Made by a program: the position numbers and the translations under genes. A stretch of DNA of 13,525 bases from Lentisphaerota bacterium (GTDB lineage: Bacteria; Verrucomicrobiota; Kiritimatiellia; RFP12; UBA1067): the NCBI GenBank assembly GCA_015061765.1, contig SUVZ01000056.1:1-13525 (forward strand), read 5' to 3'. A model generated the notes under the pieces. It did no database searches. It was not told where the DNA came from and worked only from the letters and a program-made list of their open reading frames with translations. The first letter of the stretch is position 1, and each line of letters starts with the position of its first letter. Shown here piece by piece: positions 6,368 through 13,395 of the stretch.

Positions 6368-7336
6368 ATGACGGTAGCGAGAAAGACAAGGAAAAGAATA
6401 AAGCGAATGTTGCGCCGCCCGTTTGAATGGGTCGGAATCGGACTTGGCATCGTGATTCTTTCTTCCCTGCCCCGTAGATGGATGCTTGGCGTCTGCGATT
6501 TCGTCTCGGCGGTCATGTATCGCTTCGATGACAAGGGGCGTCGGCGTTCTCTCGCCAATCTGCGTGTCATATGCGGCAAAGTGAAAACCGACGGGATAGT
6601 CCGTCCTGTTGCGGTCTACGATCCCACTAAGGCGGAGGAGCGAATCATCAGACGTTCGTACCGCAATATGGCGCGGACGGTGGGCCATGCGTTCTGGACG
6701 TGCCGCAATGCGGTGAGCCGTGTCAAGGCGGCGGGCGAAATGTCTGAGGCTGGGAAGAAATTCCTAGCCGAAAACAAGCCTGCGGTCACGGTTTCGGGAC
6801 ATATCGGCTGTTGGGAGATCCTTTCGCAGCTTGCGTTTCTCGAGGGGCATTCGATGATGTCGGTGGCAAAGGATATCGGCACGGGCGGAATGACGAAGCT
6901 GCTCATGAAGGCGCGCACATCGATCGGCCAGGAGATTGTCCATGCCGACGGTGCGTTCCGCCCGCTTATGCAGGGGCTGAAGAGCGGCAAGTCGCTGGGG
7001 CTTCTCGTCGATCAGGTCGTGGACGTCAGGGACGGCGGTATCTGGGTCAGGTTTTTGGGGATGCCGATAACGGTGTCGGCGGCACCTGCCTTTTTCAGCG
7101 CGAAAGGCAAGGCGCCGATTGTGGTCGCCTGGTCGCGTCCGCTCAGTGACGGCCGCTACCGTTGCGAGGTCGTTGCCTCCTATATGCCCGAAGACGCACG
7201 CGATATCCGAGGCATGACCCAGATGTGCATAAGGGATCTTGAGCGTATCATCCGTCGCCATCCTTCGGCCTGGGTATTGAACTACAATTATTTCCGGAAT
7301 GTGCCGGATGGGAAGAAGGAGTGCGTATGCGGATAA
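6368..7336 (+). CDS. LpxL/HtrB-like lipid A acyltransferase
   Basis: A 322-residue member of the Kdo2-lipid A lauroyl/myristoyl acyltransferase family (PF03279). It would add a secondary acyl chain to lipid A at the inner membrane. The N-terminus is very basic, followed by one hydrophobic stretch (WVGIGLGIVILSSLP, about residues 21-35), the usual membrane anchor. RRRSLANLRVI (58-68) is the typical R..NL region, and YRNMARTVGHAFW matches the family. The catalytic HxxxxE is GHIGCWE (H145, E150), and LGLLVDQ is the later family signature. Length is normal. It ends inside the next gene: its last 10 bases overlap the GT10 start. The adjacent MsbA-like exporter and sugar transferases support a role in lipid A. 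The acyl chain and position cannot be predicted. Confidence 0.88.
   Translation: MTVARKTRKRIKRMLRRPFEWVGIGLGIVILSSLPRRWMLGVCDFVSAVMYRFDDKGRRRSLANLRVICGKVKTDGIVRPVAVYDPTKAEERIIRRSYRNMARTVGHAFWTCRNAVSRVKAAGEMSEAGKKFLAENKPAVTVSGHIGCWEILSQLAFLEGHSMMSVAKDIGTGGMTKLLMKARTSIGQEIVHADGAFRPLMQGLKSGKSLGLLVDQVVDVRDGGIWVRFLGMPITVSAAPAFFSAKGKAPIVVAWSRPLSDGRYRCEVVASYMPEDARDIRGMTQMCIRDLERIIRRHPSAWVLNYNYFRNVPDGKKECVCG
7316..7321 (+). promoter_or_regulatory. Ribosome binding site of the GT10 gene
   Basis: AAGGAG lies 5 bp before the ATG at 7327. The alternative in-frame GTG at 7321 overlaps this site, so ATG 7327 is chosen. Confidence 0.65.
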
Positions 7337-8328
7337 AGGTTTTGTGGCGAGGCTCTGAAGTCGGGGCGGATGACTTTGAGTATCGTCCAGGATATGTGTT
7401 TGTCACTGATCCCACATGCGAGGACTATGATTGGCTTGTCGTTTACGATGAAATGCCGTCGGTGGACATTGGAACATTCAGAAAAGGGTGTGAGAAGCTG
7501 TTGTGCCCGAAGGAGTGCACGATTCTCGCAACTCAGGAACCGATAAGCATCAAGCGGTATTCAAAGGCATATACGCGGCAGTTCGGGCATCTTCTTACCA
7601 ATCGCCCTCCTGAGGCGGAGAAACATCCGCATTATCATCTCGGTCGCGGGTATTATCTGTGGTATATCGGCAGGAATTGCCGGGAATACGGCTCTTTGGT
7701 CCTGCCGCCAAAGCAGAAGACCATTTCCGTCATAAGTTCTTCGAAGAAAATGCGCTATACAAAACATGCCGCGAGATTCGAACTGGCGGAAGGGCTGTCT
7801 CGTGCCATACCGGAGATGGATTGGTACGGCAGGGGGGTGAAACCTTTCGGAAGAAAGTACGAGGTTTTGGAGCCGTATAAATATCATGTGACAATAGAGA
7901 ATCACATTGCCAGGCACCATTGGTCGGAGAAGCTGTCGGATGCATTTCTTGCCGAGTGCCTGCCATTCTATGCGGGTGATCCCACCGTGGATGAAATCTT
8001 CCCGAAAGAGTCGTTTATCCCGATCCCGATTGATGACCCCAGGGAGGCTGCGGCAATAGTCAAGGCCGCCATAGCAGACGGGGAATATGAAAAGAGGCGA
8101 GAGGCGATTTTGGCGGCGAAGAGACTCGTTCTTGAAAAGTACAATTTCTGGGCGCAGGTGATAGAGGTGATAGAAGGCGAGAAGCATCAGAATACAACGC
8201 CTGTCGACAGCGGACGTCCTGTCGGAATATACGGGCGCAAGGCGTTGAGGAAAAGAAGCGTCGTGGTTGCGTTCGGCGACGGGTTGTCTCATTTGGGATA
8301 CGAGATCAAAAGGATCATGAAGACATGA
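7327..8328 (+). CDS. Glycosyltransferase family 10 (fucosyltransferase-like)
   Basis: A 333-residue protein with the GT10 core. YKYHVTIEN (184-192) followed by WSEKLSDAFLAECLPFYAG (199-217) corresponds to the family's YKF.L.FENS...Y.TEK..DAF..G..P.Y.G donor-binding block. ATQEP (68-72) and the SSSKKMRYTKHAARFELAEGL stretch (137-157) match the upstream conserved parts. Known GT10 enzymes are alpha-1,3/1,4-fucosyltransferases using GDP-fucose, for example making Lewis-type epitopes on lipopolysaccharide in Helicobacter; whether this one uses GDP-fucose is not shown. No signal peptide or membrane helix; the basic C-terminal tail (about 290-333) may touch the membrane. It overlaps the acyltransferase by 10 bases and the exporter by 4 (ATGA), implying coupled translation. 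Confidence 0.82.
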   Translation: MRIKVLWRGSEVGADDFEYRPGYVFVTDPTCEDYDWLVVYDEMPSVDIGTFRKGCEKLLCPKECTILATQEPISIKRYSKAYTRQFGHLLTNRPPEAEKHPHYHLGRGYYLWYIGRNCREYGSLVLPPKQKTISVISSSKKMRYTKHAARFELAEGLSRAIPEMDWYGRGVKPFGRKYEVLEPYKYHVTIENHIARHHWSEKLSDAFLAECLPFYAGDPTVDEIFPKESFIPIPIDDPREAAAIVKAAIADGEYEKRREAILAAKRLVLEKYNFWAQVIEVIEGEKHQNTTPVDSGRPVGIYGRKALRKRSVVVAFGDGLSHLGYEIKRIMKT

Positions 8329-10274
8329 GCGAATACAAGAAAGAGTTTTTCGATCGTGAATATTCCGCAAAAGAGGCATATGGCCGGGTGTGGGGATATG
8401 CGAGGAAATACAGGGCACGCATTTTTCTCGGCATTCTGTGCGGCATGCTCACGGCGGGAACGTTCCTGCCTCTCTTTCAGGTCATTCAGCCGACGCTTGA
8501 GAAGGTGAGCGAGAACGAGGCCAGGATGGCTGTCGCGCAGAAGGACCCTGTGGCGGATGTGAATGTTGGCGCACCCGCAAAGAACAAGCTCGGACGTCAG
8601 ATGGATAAGGCCTCCCGGCTGCCTTCATGGTATCCTCAGGTCGAGCGTTTGGCGGCAAAGGCCGGTATAAGGCTGCAGGATGAATCTGGCGCAATGGGCG
8701 GGGCGATGGTGCTGATTGTCGTTCTTGTAGTGCCGCTGGTCGCTTTGGCGCGTCTGGCGACGCTGTTCCTTTCCAATTACTGTCTTACGTGGGCAGGGTC
8801 GCATGTCGTGGCGGATTTAAGGGTTGATATGCTGCGCCACATCCAGAAGCAATCGATGCAGTTCCACGGAAGGATTGATGTGGGACAGCTGATGTCGCGG
8901 GCGACGGGAGATCCTGCCATGGTGCAGATGATAATACAGACGATGCTGATGGAGTTGGCGCAGGCTCCGTTTGAAATTCTGATTTCTGTCGGATTCATCA
9001 TCTGGTTCGCGATTGCCAATCACATGTTGCCGACATTGGTGATCATAGTTGTGGGCTTCCCTTTGTTTATGGTGCCGGTGGTGATGCTTTCCAAGGCGAT
9101 CCGCAAATGGTCTCGCAAGGCTCTCGAACGCGGTTCTGTGGTCGGCTCGCGCATGCATGAAATCCTGACATGCATCAAGGCGGTCAAGGCCTACGATTGC
9201 GAGGAGTTTGAGAACATGAAATATGTCGACACGAACAACAAGCTTCTGAAGTCCACGCTTCGGGCAGTGCGTCTCGGGCTTTTTGTCGGACCGGCGGTGG
9301 AGACCGTCGGGATATTTCTCATCAGCGCCTTTATCGTGTGGTGCTTTTTCGCCAATGTCACTCTTGCCAACATTCTTCCGATGCTGGCCCCGCTCCTTCT
9401 GATCTACAAGCCGCTGAAGCAGCTTTCCAAACTTCAGGTGCAGATCGAGCAGGGGCGCGCGTCCTTGCAGCGAATCTGGTCGCTTATGGACGTGAATATG
9501 GCACTTCCAGAGAATCCGAATGCCGTCACCAAGTCCACATTCGACGATAGAATCGTCTTCGACGATGTTTCGTTCGGATACGACACTGCTGAATGCGATG
9601 CGGTGAGTCACGCAAGTTTCGAGATCCGCAAAGGCAGTTTTGTCGCAGTGGTGGGAACGACCGGTAGCGGGAAGTCCACCATGAGCGCACTCCTTTCGAG
9701 GTTCTTCGATCCTCGTGAGGGAAGAGTCATGATGGATGGTGTCGATTTGAGGGATATACGCATCTCCGATCTTCGCCGCCTTGTGGGTTCGGTGCAGCAG
9801 GAGACTACGCTGTTCAATGAGTCGATAGAGGAGAACATCAGATACGGAACGGGCACCGCAACGCATGATGAGGTGGTGGCGGCGGCAAAACTCGCCAACG
9901 CGCATGAGTTTATCATGTCGCAGCCGGAAGGGTATTCGCGGACGTGTGGCGAGAAGGGCCTTGCGCTTTCGGGCGGAGAGCGTCAGCGCATAGCGATTGC
10001 GCGGGCGATACTCAAGAATCCCCCAATCCTGATTCTGGATGAAGCCACGAGTGCACTTGACACCGTGACGGAGCGCCTGGTGCAGGATGCGCTTGTCAAT
10101 CTCATGAAAAACCGTACCGTCTTTGCCATTGCGCACCGCCTTTCGACGATCCGCAACGCCGATCTGATCCTTGTGATGGACCACGGCAGAATCGTTGAAC
10201 ACGGCTCCCATGACGAACTTTACAGGATGAATGGTGTCTACCGCAGACTCTGCGATATGCAACATCAGAGGTAA
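8325..10274 (+). CDS. MsbA-like ABC exporter (lipid A/lipid-linked glycan flippase)
   Basis: A 649-residue half-transporter: six-helix membrane domain then ATPase, working as a homodimer. Hydrophobic segments lie near residues 31-55, 127-152, 212-232, 235-256, 316-341 and 344-362. The ATPase has an A-loop Y419, Walker A GTTGSGKS (444-451), Q-loop VQQE (490-493), signature LSGGE (548-552), Walker B LILDE (569-573), D-loop SALD and H604 (IAHRLS), so it is fully equipped. MsbA itself is about 580 residues. The surplus is mainly a charged loop of about 70 residues between helices 1 and 2 (56-126), predicted periplasmic. Its place between an LpxL-like gene and sugar transferases suggests it flips lipid A-core or a related lipid, but other lipids or peptides are possible for this large family. 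The start overlaps the upstream stop (ATGA); AAGGA lies 10 bp before. Confidence 0.87.
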   Translation: MSEYKKEFFDREYSAKEAYGRVWGYARKYRARIFLGILCGMLTAGTFLPLFQVIQPTLEKVSENEARMAVAQKDPVADVNVGAPAKNKLGRQMDKASRLPSWYPQVERLAAKAGIRLQDESGAMGGAMVLIVVLVVPLVALARLATLFLSNYCLTWAGSHVVADLRVDMLRHIQKQSMQFHGRIDVGQLMSRATGDPAMVQMIIQTMLMELAQAPFEILISVGFIIWFAIANHMLPTLVIIVVGFPLFMVPVVMLSKAIRKWSRKALERGSVVGSRMHEILTCIKAVKAYDCEEFENMKYVDTNNKLLKSTLRAVRLGLFVGPAVETVGIFLISAFIVWCFFANVTLANILPMLAPLLLIYKPLKQLSKLQVQIEQGRASLQRIWSLMDVNMALPENPNAVTKSTFDDRIVFDDVSFGYDTAECDAVSHASFEIRKGSFVAVVGTTGSGKSTMSALLSRFFDPREGRVMMDGVDLRDIRISDLRRLVGSVQQETTLFNESIEENIRYGTGTATHDEVVAAAKLANAHEFIMSQPEGYSRTCGEKGLALSGGERQRIAIARAILKNPPILILDEATSALDTVTERLVQDALVNLMKNRTVFAIAHRLSTIRNADLILVMDHGRIVEHGSHDELYRMNGVYRRLCDMQHQR

Positions 10275-10279
10275 GATAG

Positions 10280-11200
10280 ATGAAAGATCCGATTTCCATA
10301 TCGTTCTCCGTGTCAGACGGCTTTTCCCAGCATCTGGCGGTTGTGATGACGAGCATTTTGCTGAATAATCCAGAGACTGAGTTTGTTTTTCATGTCTTGC
10401 ATCGCAATGTCTCGGAGGAAAATCAGTTGCGAATCGGCTCTGCATCGGAGAAGTACCGTAATTGTGAAATCTGCTTTCACAAGGTTGACGAGACTGTGTT
10501 TGCGAATGTACCGTTGCCAAGTCCGCATATAAGTGTCGAGTGCTATTTTCGGCTTCTGCTGCCGAAAATCCTGGTTGACGAAATGCGCACGCTGTATCTG
10601 GATGTCGATATCCTCTGCCGGGGAGATATCAGAGATTTGTGGGGGCTCAATCTGGATGGATTCGCCTGCGCTGCAGTTGCGGAGGAGCGCTATCCCAGAA
10701 ACTCTCTTTTATGTTCGGCTCTACCGGCCCCCGTCGAGAACCAGAAGTATTTCAACTCTGGCGTGATTCTTTTCAATCTTGATTTCATCCGGAAGAACGG
10801 CTTGGACGACGAACCTTTCTCCATTTTGGCAAAGTGGAGGGAGAAGATAGGGTATGCCGATCAGGATGTGCTGAATTTGGCCTATCACGGGAAAGTGGAC
10901 TTTATTTCCCGCAGATACAACTTTATGGGCAAATGGAAGAATGGAGAAAAACAGTTGCCCATTGTTATTCGCCATTTCGCAAGTTTCTCGCAGAAGCCAT
11001 GGAATTGTAGGCTTACGCGTCTTACATGGATTCCGTACGCCCGGTATCTTGCAGAATCTCCATATTCAAGGAATCTGGCCGACTTTGTCTTGACGCATCT
11101 GAGATCCTTGTTTTATTGGAGATACAACAAGAATGGACGCCAGTGCCTTGACGTTTGCGGAATTAGGGTATGGCAATCAAAAGAGAAACATGATCAGTGA
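10280..11200 (+). CDS. Glycosyltransferase family 8 (LgtC/WaaJ-like)
   Basis: A 306-residue GT-A fold retaining transferase. ISFSVSDGFSQHLAVVMTSIL (7-27) is the nucleotide-sugar-binding start. YFRLLLP (89-95) and TLYLDVDILCRGD (104-116) include the metal-binding DxD (D108, D110). QKYFNSGVILFNLD (155-168), YADQDVLN (192-199) and RHFASFSQKPW (231-241) are the later GT8 blocks. Family members add galactose, glucose or similar residues to the core of lipopolysaccharide from UDP-sugars; the sugar cannot be named here. The tail CLDVCGIRVW (289-298) resembles the short GIPxxK-type motifs seen at the ends of many glycan enzymes. The start ATG has AGAGG 8 bp upstream and lies 5 bp after the exporter stop. 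Confidence 0.9.
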   Translation: MKDPISISFSVSDGFSQHLAVVMTSILLNNPETEFVFHVLHRNVSEENQLRIGSASEKYRNCEICFHKVDETVFANVPLPSPHISVECYFRLLLPKILVDEMRTLYLDVDILCRGDIRDLWGLNLDGFACAAVAEERYPRNSLLCSALPAPVENQKYFNSGVILFNLDFIRKNGLDDEPFSILAKWREKIGYADQDVLNLAYHGKVDFISRRYNFMGKWKNGEKQLPIVIRHFASFSQKPWNCRLTRLTWIPYARYLAESPYSRNLADFVLTHLRSLFYWRYNKNGRQCLDVCGIRVWQSKEKHDQ

Positions 11201-11274
11201 CGTTGAAATAAGTGAGTCGACTGGCTGTGCCAGCGCGAGATTTGAGAGAAGATAAAATCGGATGAGAGATTTTT

Positions 11275-12267
11275 ATGATTTCCATAATACTTCCAGTTTA
11301 TAACGGGACAGAATTTCTGAAGTTTGCGCTTGATTCTGTGCGTACCCAGACGTATCCTGATTTTGAGTGTATTTGCATTGACGATGGTTCGAGTGATGGT
11401 TCAAGAGAAGTGGTACGTAGGGTCGCTGATGAAGATTCTCGCTTTAGGTTGATTGCACAGGAGAACCAAGGCGTGGCAGCCGCGAGAAACCGTGGAATCG
11501 AAGAGGCATGCGGAGACTTTATTACTTTCCTCGATCAGGATGATGCCTTGGCGCCTGACGCTTTGCGTCGGATGCTGACTGTGGCGGAAGATACCGGGTG
11601 TGAAGTGGTTGCCGCTGCAATCAGCGAATTCATTTCGGGAAAGACAGTGGAGACCAGCGAGGATGGCGCTGGGGAGGTCGCAGTGTCGTCATCTCCGTTC
11701 GAGGATTTTTTCGGGGTCGGCAGGAGGCCTTGTGTTAAGGTTGCCGTGTGGGGCAAATTGTATGCGAAATCTGCCCTGAAAAATATAGCGTTTCCGGTCG
11801 GCGTGTTCGGTGCCGATGATTATGTCTTTACGGCGAGATTGTTTTCGGTGATCGACCGCTACGCCAGGATCGACGAGCCGTTATATCTGTATCGGATGCA
11901 CGAAAACAATGTAACCATGCAAATGCCGATGCGATATATCATGGGAATGCTCCAATCCAGAGAGATCGTATGGAATGAGGTGCTTAAGAACAGCGACAGA
12001 TTAGGGGCATTTCGCATCTCGGTTTGTCGTCGCTATGGTAAGGATATGCTCTCCTGGGCCATCAAAAAGACCTGCCGCAACCAATATGATAAATCAGAAC
12101 TGGAGTATTTGAGGCAATTGGTATCGAGATTGCGCAGAGAAGGCGTTATAAATTCATTGACGATCAAGGATGCTATCAAATGCGAGTTGTTTTTGCATGG
12201 ATGCAATAAAATGCTCAGATTGCTATTCCCGAGTCTGTTTCGCAGGAAATCATCATGCAAACGGTGA
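11275..12267 (+). CDS. Glycosyltransferase family 2
   Basis: A 330-residue inverting transferase with a GT-A fold. MISIILPVYNGTEFL (1-15) and CIDDGSSDGS (34-43) bind the nucleotide sugar. GVAAARNRGIEEACGDFITFLDQDD (66-90, written here as the span of the conserved block) ends in the metal-binding DQDD (D87-D90). WGKLYAK (159-165) and GADDYVF (179-185) place acceptor-side acidic residues. The C-terminus is basic with a hydrophobic patch (MLRLLFPSLFRRKSS), likely a peripheral membrane contact. Donor and acceptor are unknown. A 74-bp gap after GT8 contains only a small ctggc-tgt-gccag hairpin (11221-11233) and no clear promoter, so it is probably co-transcribed. The ribosome site is weak (GAGAG, 5-6 bp before the ATG). 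Confidence 0.9.
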   Translation: MISIILPVYNGTEFLKFALDSVRTQTYPDFECICIDDGSSDGSREVVRRVADEDSRFRLIAQENQGVAAARNRGIEEACGDFITFLDQDDALAPDALRRMLTVAEDTGCEVVAAAISEFISGKTVETSEDGAGEVAVSSSPFEDFFGVGRRPCVKVAVWGKLYAKSALKNIAFPVGVFGADDYVFTARLFSVIDRYARIDEPLYLYRMHENNVTMQMPMRYIMGMLQSREIVWNEVLKNSDRLGAFRISVCRRYGKDMLSWAIKKTCRNQYDKSELEYLRQLVSRLRREGVINSLTIKDAIKCELFLHGCNKMLRLLFPSLFRRKSSCKR

Positions 12268-12282
12268 AAGGCTTTTATCGTT

Positions 12283-12396
12283 ATGTTTAAGGTTATTGTA
12301 AATATGATTACGGCGCCAATTTTTGTGAGGCCGTGGCGCAAGTCCTTGCGCAAATATCTTAAAGACAAGTTGAACCTAAATTCAGCTGTAGGATGA
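12283..12396 (+). CDS. Possible 37-residue basic amphipathic small protein
   Basis: Between the GT2 and GT4 genes an ATG opens a 37-codon frame ending in TGA. The peptide has a hydrophobic half (FKVIVNMITAPIFV, residues 2-15) and then a strongly basic half (RPWRKSLRKYLKDKLN, 16-31). This layout, hydrophobic stretch then PxxxxRxxLRxxLxxKL, resembles a short segment common at the N-termini of glycan-assembly proteins in other bacteria, here standing alone. AAAGG (12267-12271) lies 11 bp before the ATG, longer than ideal. It could be a real membrane-associated small protein, the remnant of a lost glycan enzyme, or chance. No function is assigned. Confidence 0.4.
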   Translation: MFKVIVNMITAPIFVRPWRKSLRKYLKDKLNLNSAVG

Positions 12397-12418
12397 AAGC
12401 CGGGAAAACGGGAGCATA

Positions 12419-12427
12419 ATGCCGTAA
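12419..12427 (+). other. Possible two-codon leader ORF before the GT4 gene
   Basis: ATG CCG TAA ends 2 bp before the GT4 ATG. A GGGAG stretch (12410-12414) precedes this mini-ORF by 4 bp and the GT4 start by 15 bp, so ribosomes could load here and restart at the GT4 ATG, which has no good site of its own. Too short to be judged by composition. Confidence 0.22.
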
Positions 12428-12429
12428 GC

Positions 12430-13395
12430 ATGAAGATTGCAATCTATAAGGATACATTCGTCAACAATCGCGGGGCTGATATCGCGGTAAAGAATCTGGC
12501 TGCGGGTCTGTCGGAGCGTGGACATGCGGTTACGCTTTTTTGCAAGCCGCAATTCAAGGAGAAGGTGCATGGCGATTATGATGTCATCATTTCGACAGGC
12601 ACTAATGAGATTATCGATCTTGCCAAAGTGGATGGATTGCCGCCTGTCATTCAGCAGTTCCATACAGATCCTGCATATCCATTTCGCCATTGGATCAAAC
12701 GTTGGCGGCGCAATCGCGAGATAAAAAAAGCGCTTAGGAAAGCGAGCGCCTTTCAGGTTCTTTGTGAAACTCATGCAGACAGGTTGCAGAAATTGTTGGG
12801 CGGTGTGAACGATTGTAGAATACGGGTCATCGGCAACTGGAGCGCATTTGAGGGTTGCGAATATGCGGCAGAGGAAGACCAGAAGGTCGTCATCTGTCCG
12901 GGTGCCATAAACAAGGACAAGAACCAAGTGTTGCTGGTCGATTCTTTTGCCGGAATCGCATCCGAGTTCCCGGGGTGGCAGGTGCATATCTACGGAAAGG
13001 GCAAGCCGAAGGATGAGGCGGCACTTTCCAGACGCATTAAATACCATAAACTTGAGGGACGGGTTTTGTTGAAAGGATATGCCGATTTGACGGAGGCATA
13101 TTCAAAATGCGCCTTCGTTGCCTTCCCGTCGAAAACGGAAGGTTTCGGCATGGTCATTCTTGATGCCGCCATGTTTGCCAAGCCGACATTGATGATACAG
13201 AATTGGATTGGATGCGGAGAAGTGGTCAGGCCCGGGGATTTTGCCGTTGGCTTGAAAAGGCTTATGTCTGATGCCAACTATCGCCGTTTTCTTGGCGAGG
13301 GATCTCGTGACCACTGTCGGGAATGTTATCTGCGGGCCACGCTATTGGACAAATGGGAGCATGTGCTTTCTTTCTGGGCTTCCCCAGTTGCATAA
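12430..13395 (+). CDS. Glycosyltransferase family 4
   Basis: A 321-residue GT-B fold transferase. The N-terminal half begins MKIAIYKDTF..RGADIAVKNLAAGL (acceptor domain). QQFHTDPAYP (75-84) resembles the H-containing turn of the family. The C-terminal nucleotide-sugar domain has PGAINKDKNQVLLVDSF (157-173, with the K of the usual phosphate-binding pair), VHIYGKGKP, VLLKGYADLTEAYSKC (212-227) and SKTEGFGMVILDAA (234-247). In most GT4 enzymes the last block is E-x7-E; here the second acid is aspartate (E237, D245). The sugar is unknown. It ends a run of three different glycosyltransferase families, suggesting at least four sugars added by this locus together with GT10. There is no clear Shine-Dalgarno 5-10 bp before the ATG. 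Confidence 0.88.
   Translation: MKIAIYKDTFVNNRGADIAVKNLAAGLSERGHAVTLFCKPQFKEKVHGDYDVIISTGTNEIIDLAKVDGLPPVIQQFHTDPAYPFRHWIKRWRRNREIKKALRKASAFQVLCETHADRLQKLLGGVNDCRIRVIGNWSAFEGCEYAAEEDQKVVICPGAINKDKNQVLLVDSFAGIASEFPGWQVHIYGKGKPKDEAALSRRIKYHKLEGRVLLKGYADLTEAYSKCAFVAFPSKTEGFGMVILDAAMFAKPTLMIQNWIGCGEVVRPGDFAVGLKRLMSDANYRRFLGEGSRDHCRECYLRATLLDKWEHVLSFWASPVA

Noticed and set aside
8817..10520. 567-codon open frame on the minus strand
   Set aside because: It lies opposite the MsbA-like exporter and the GT8 start, resembles no family, and is explained by codon-position bias of the true genes.
11221..11233. ctggc-tgt-gccag hairpin between GT8 and GT2 as a terminator
   Set aside because: Only a 5-bp stem and no T tract follows, so it is unlikely to stop transcription.
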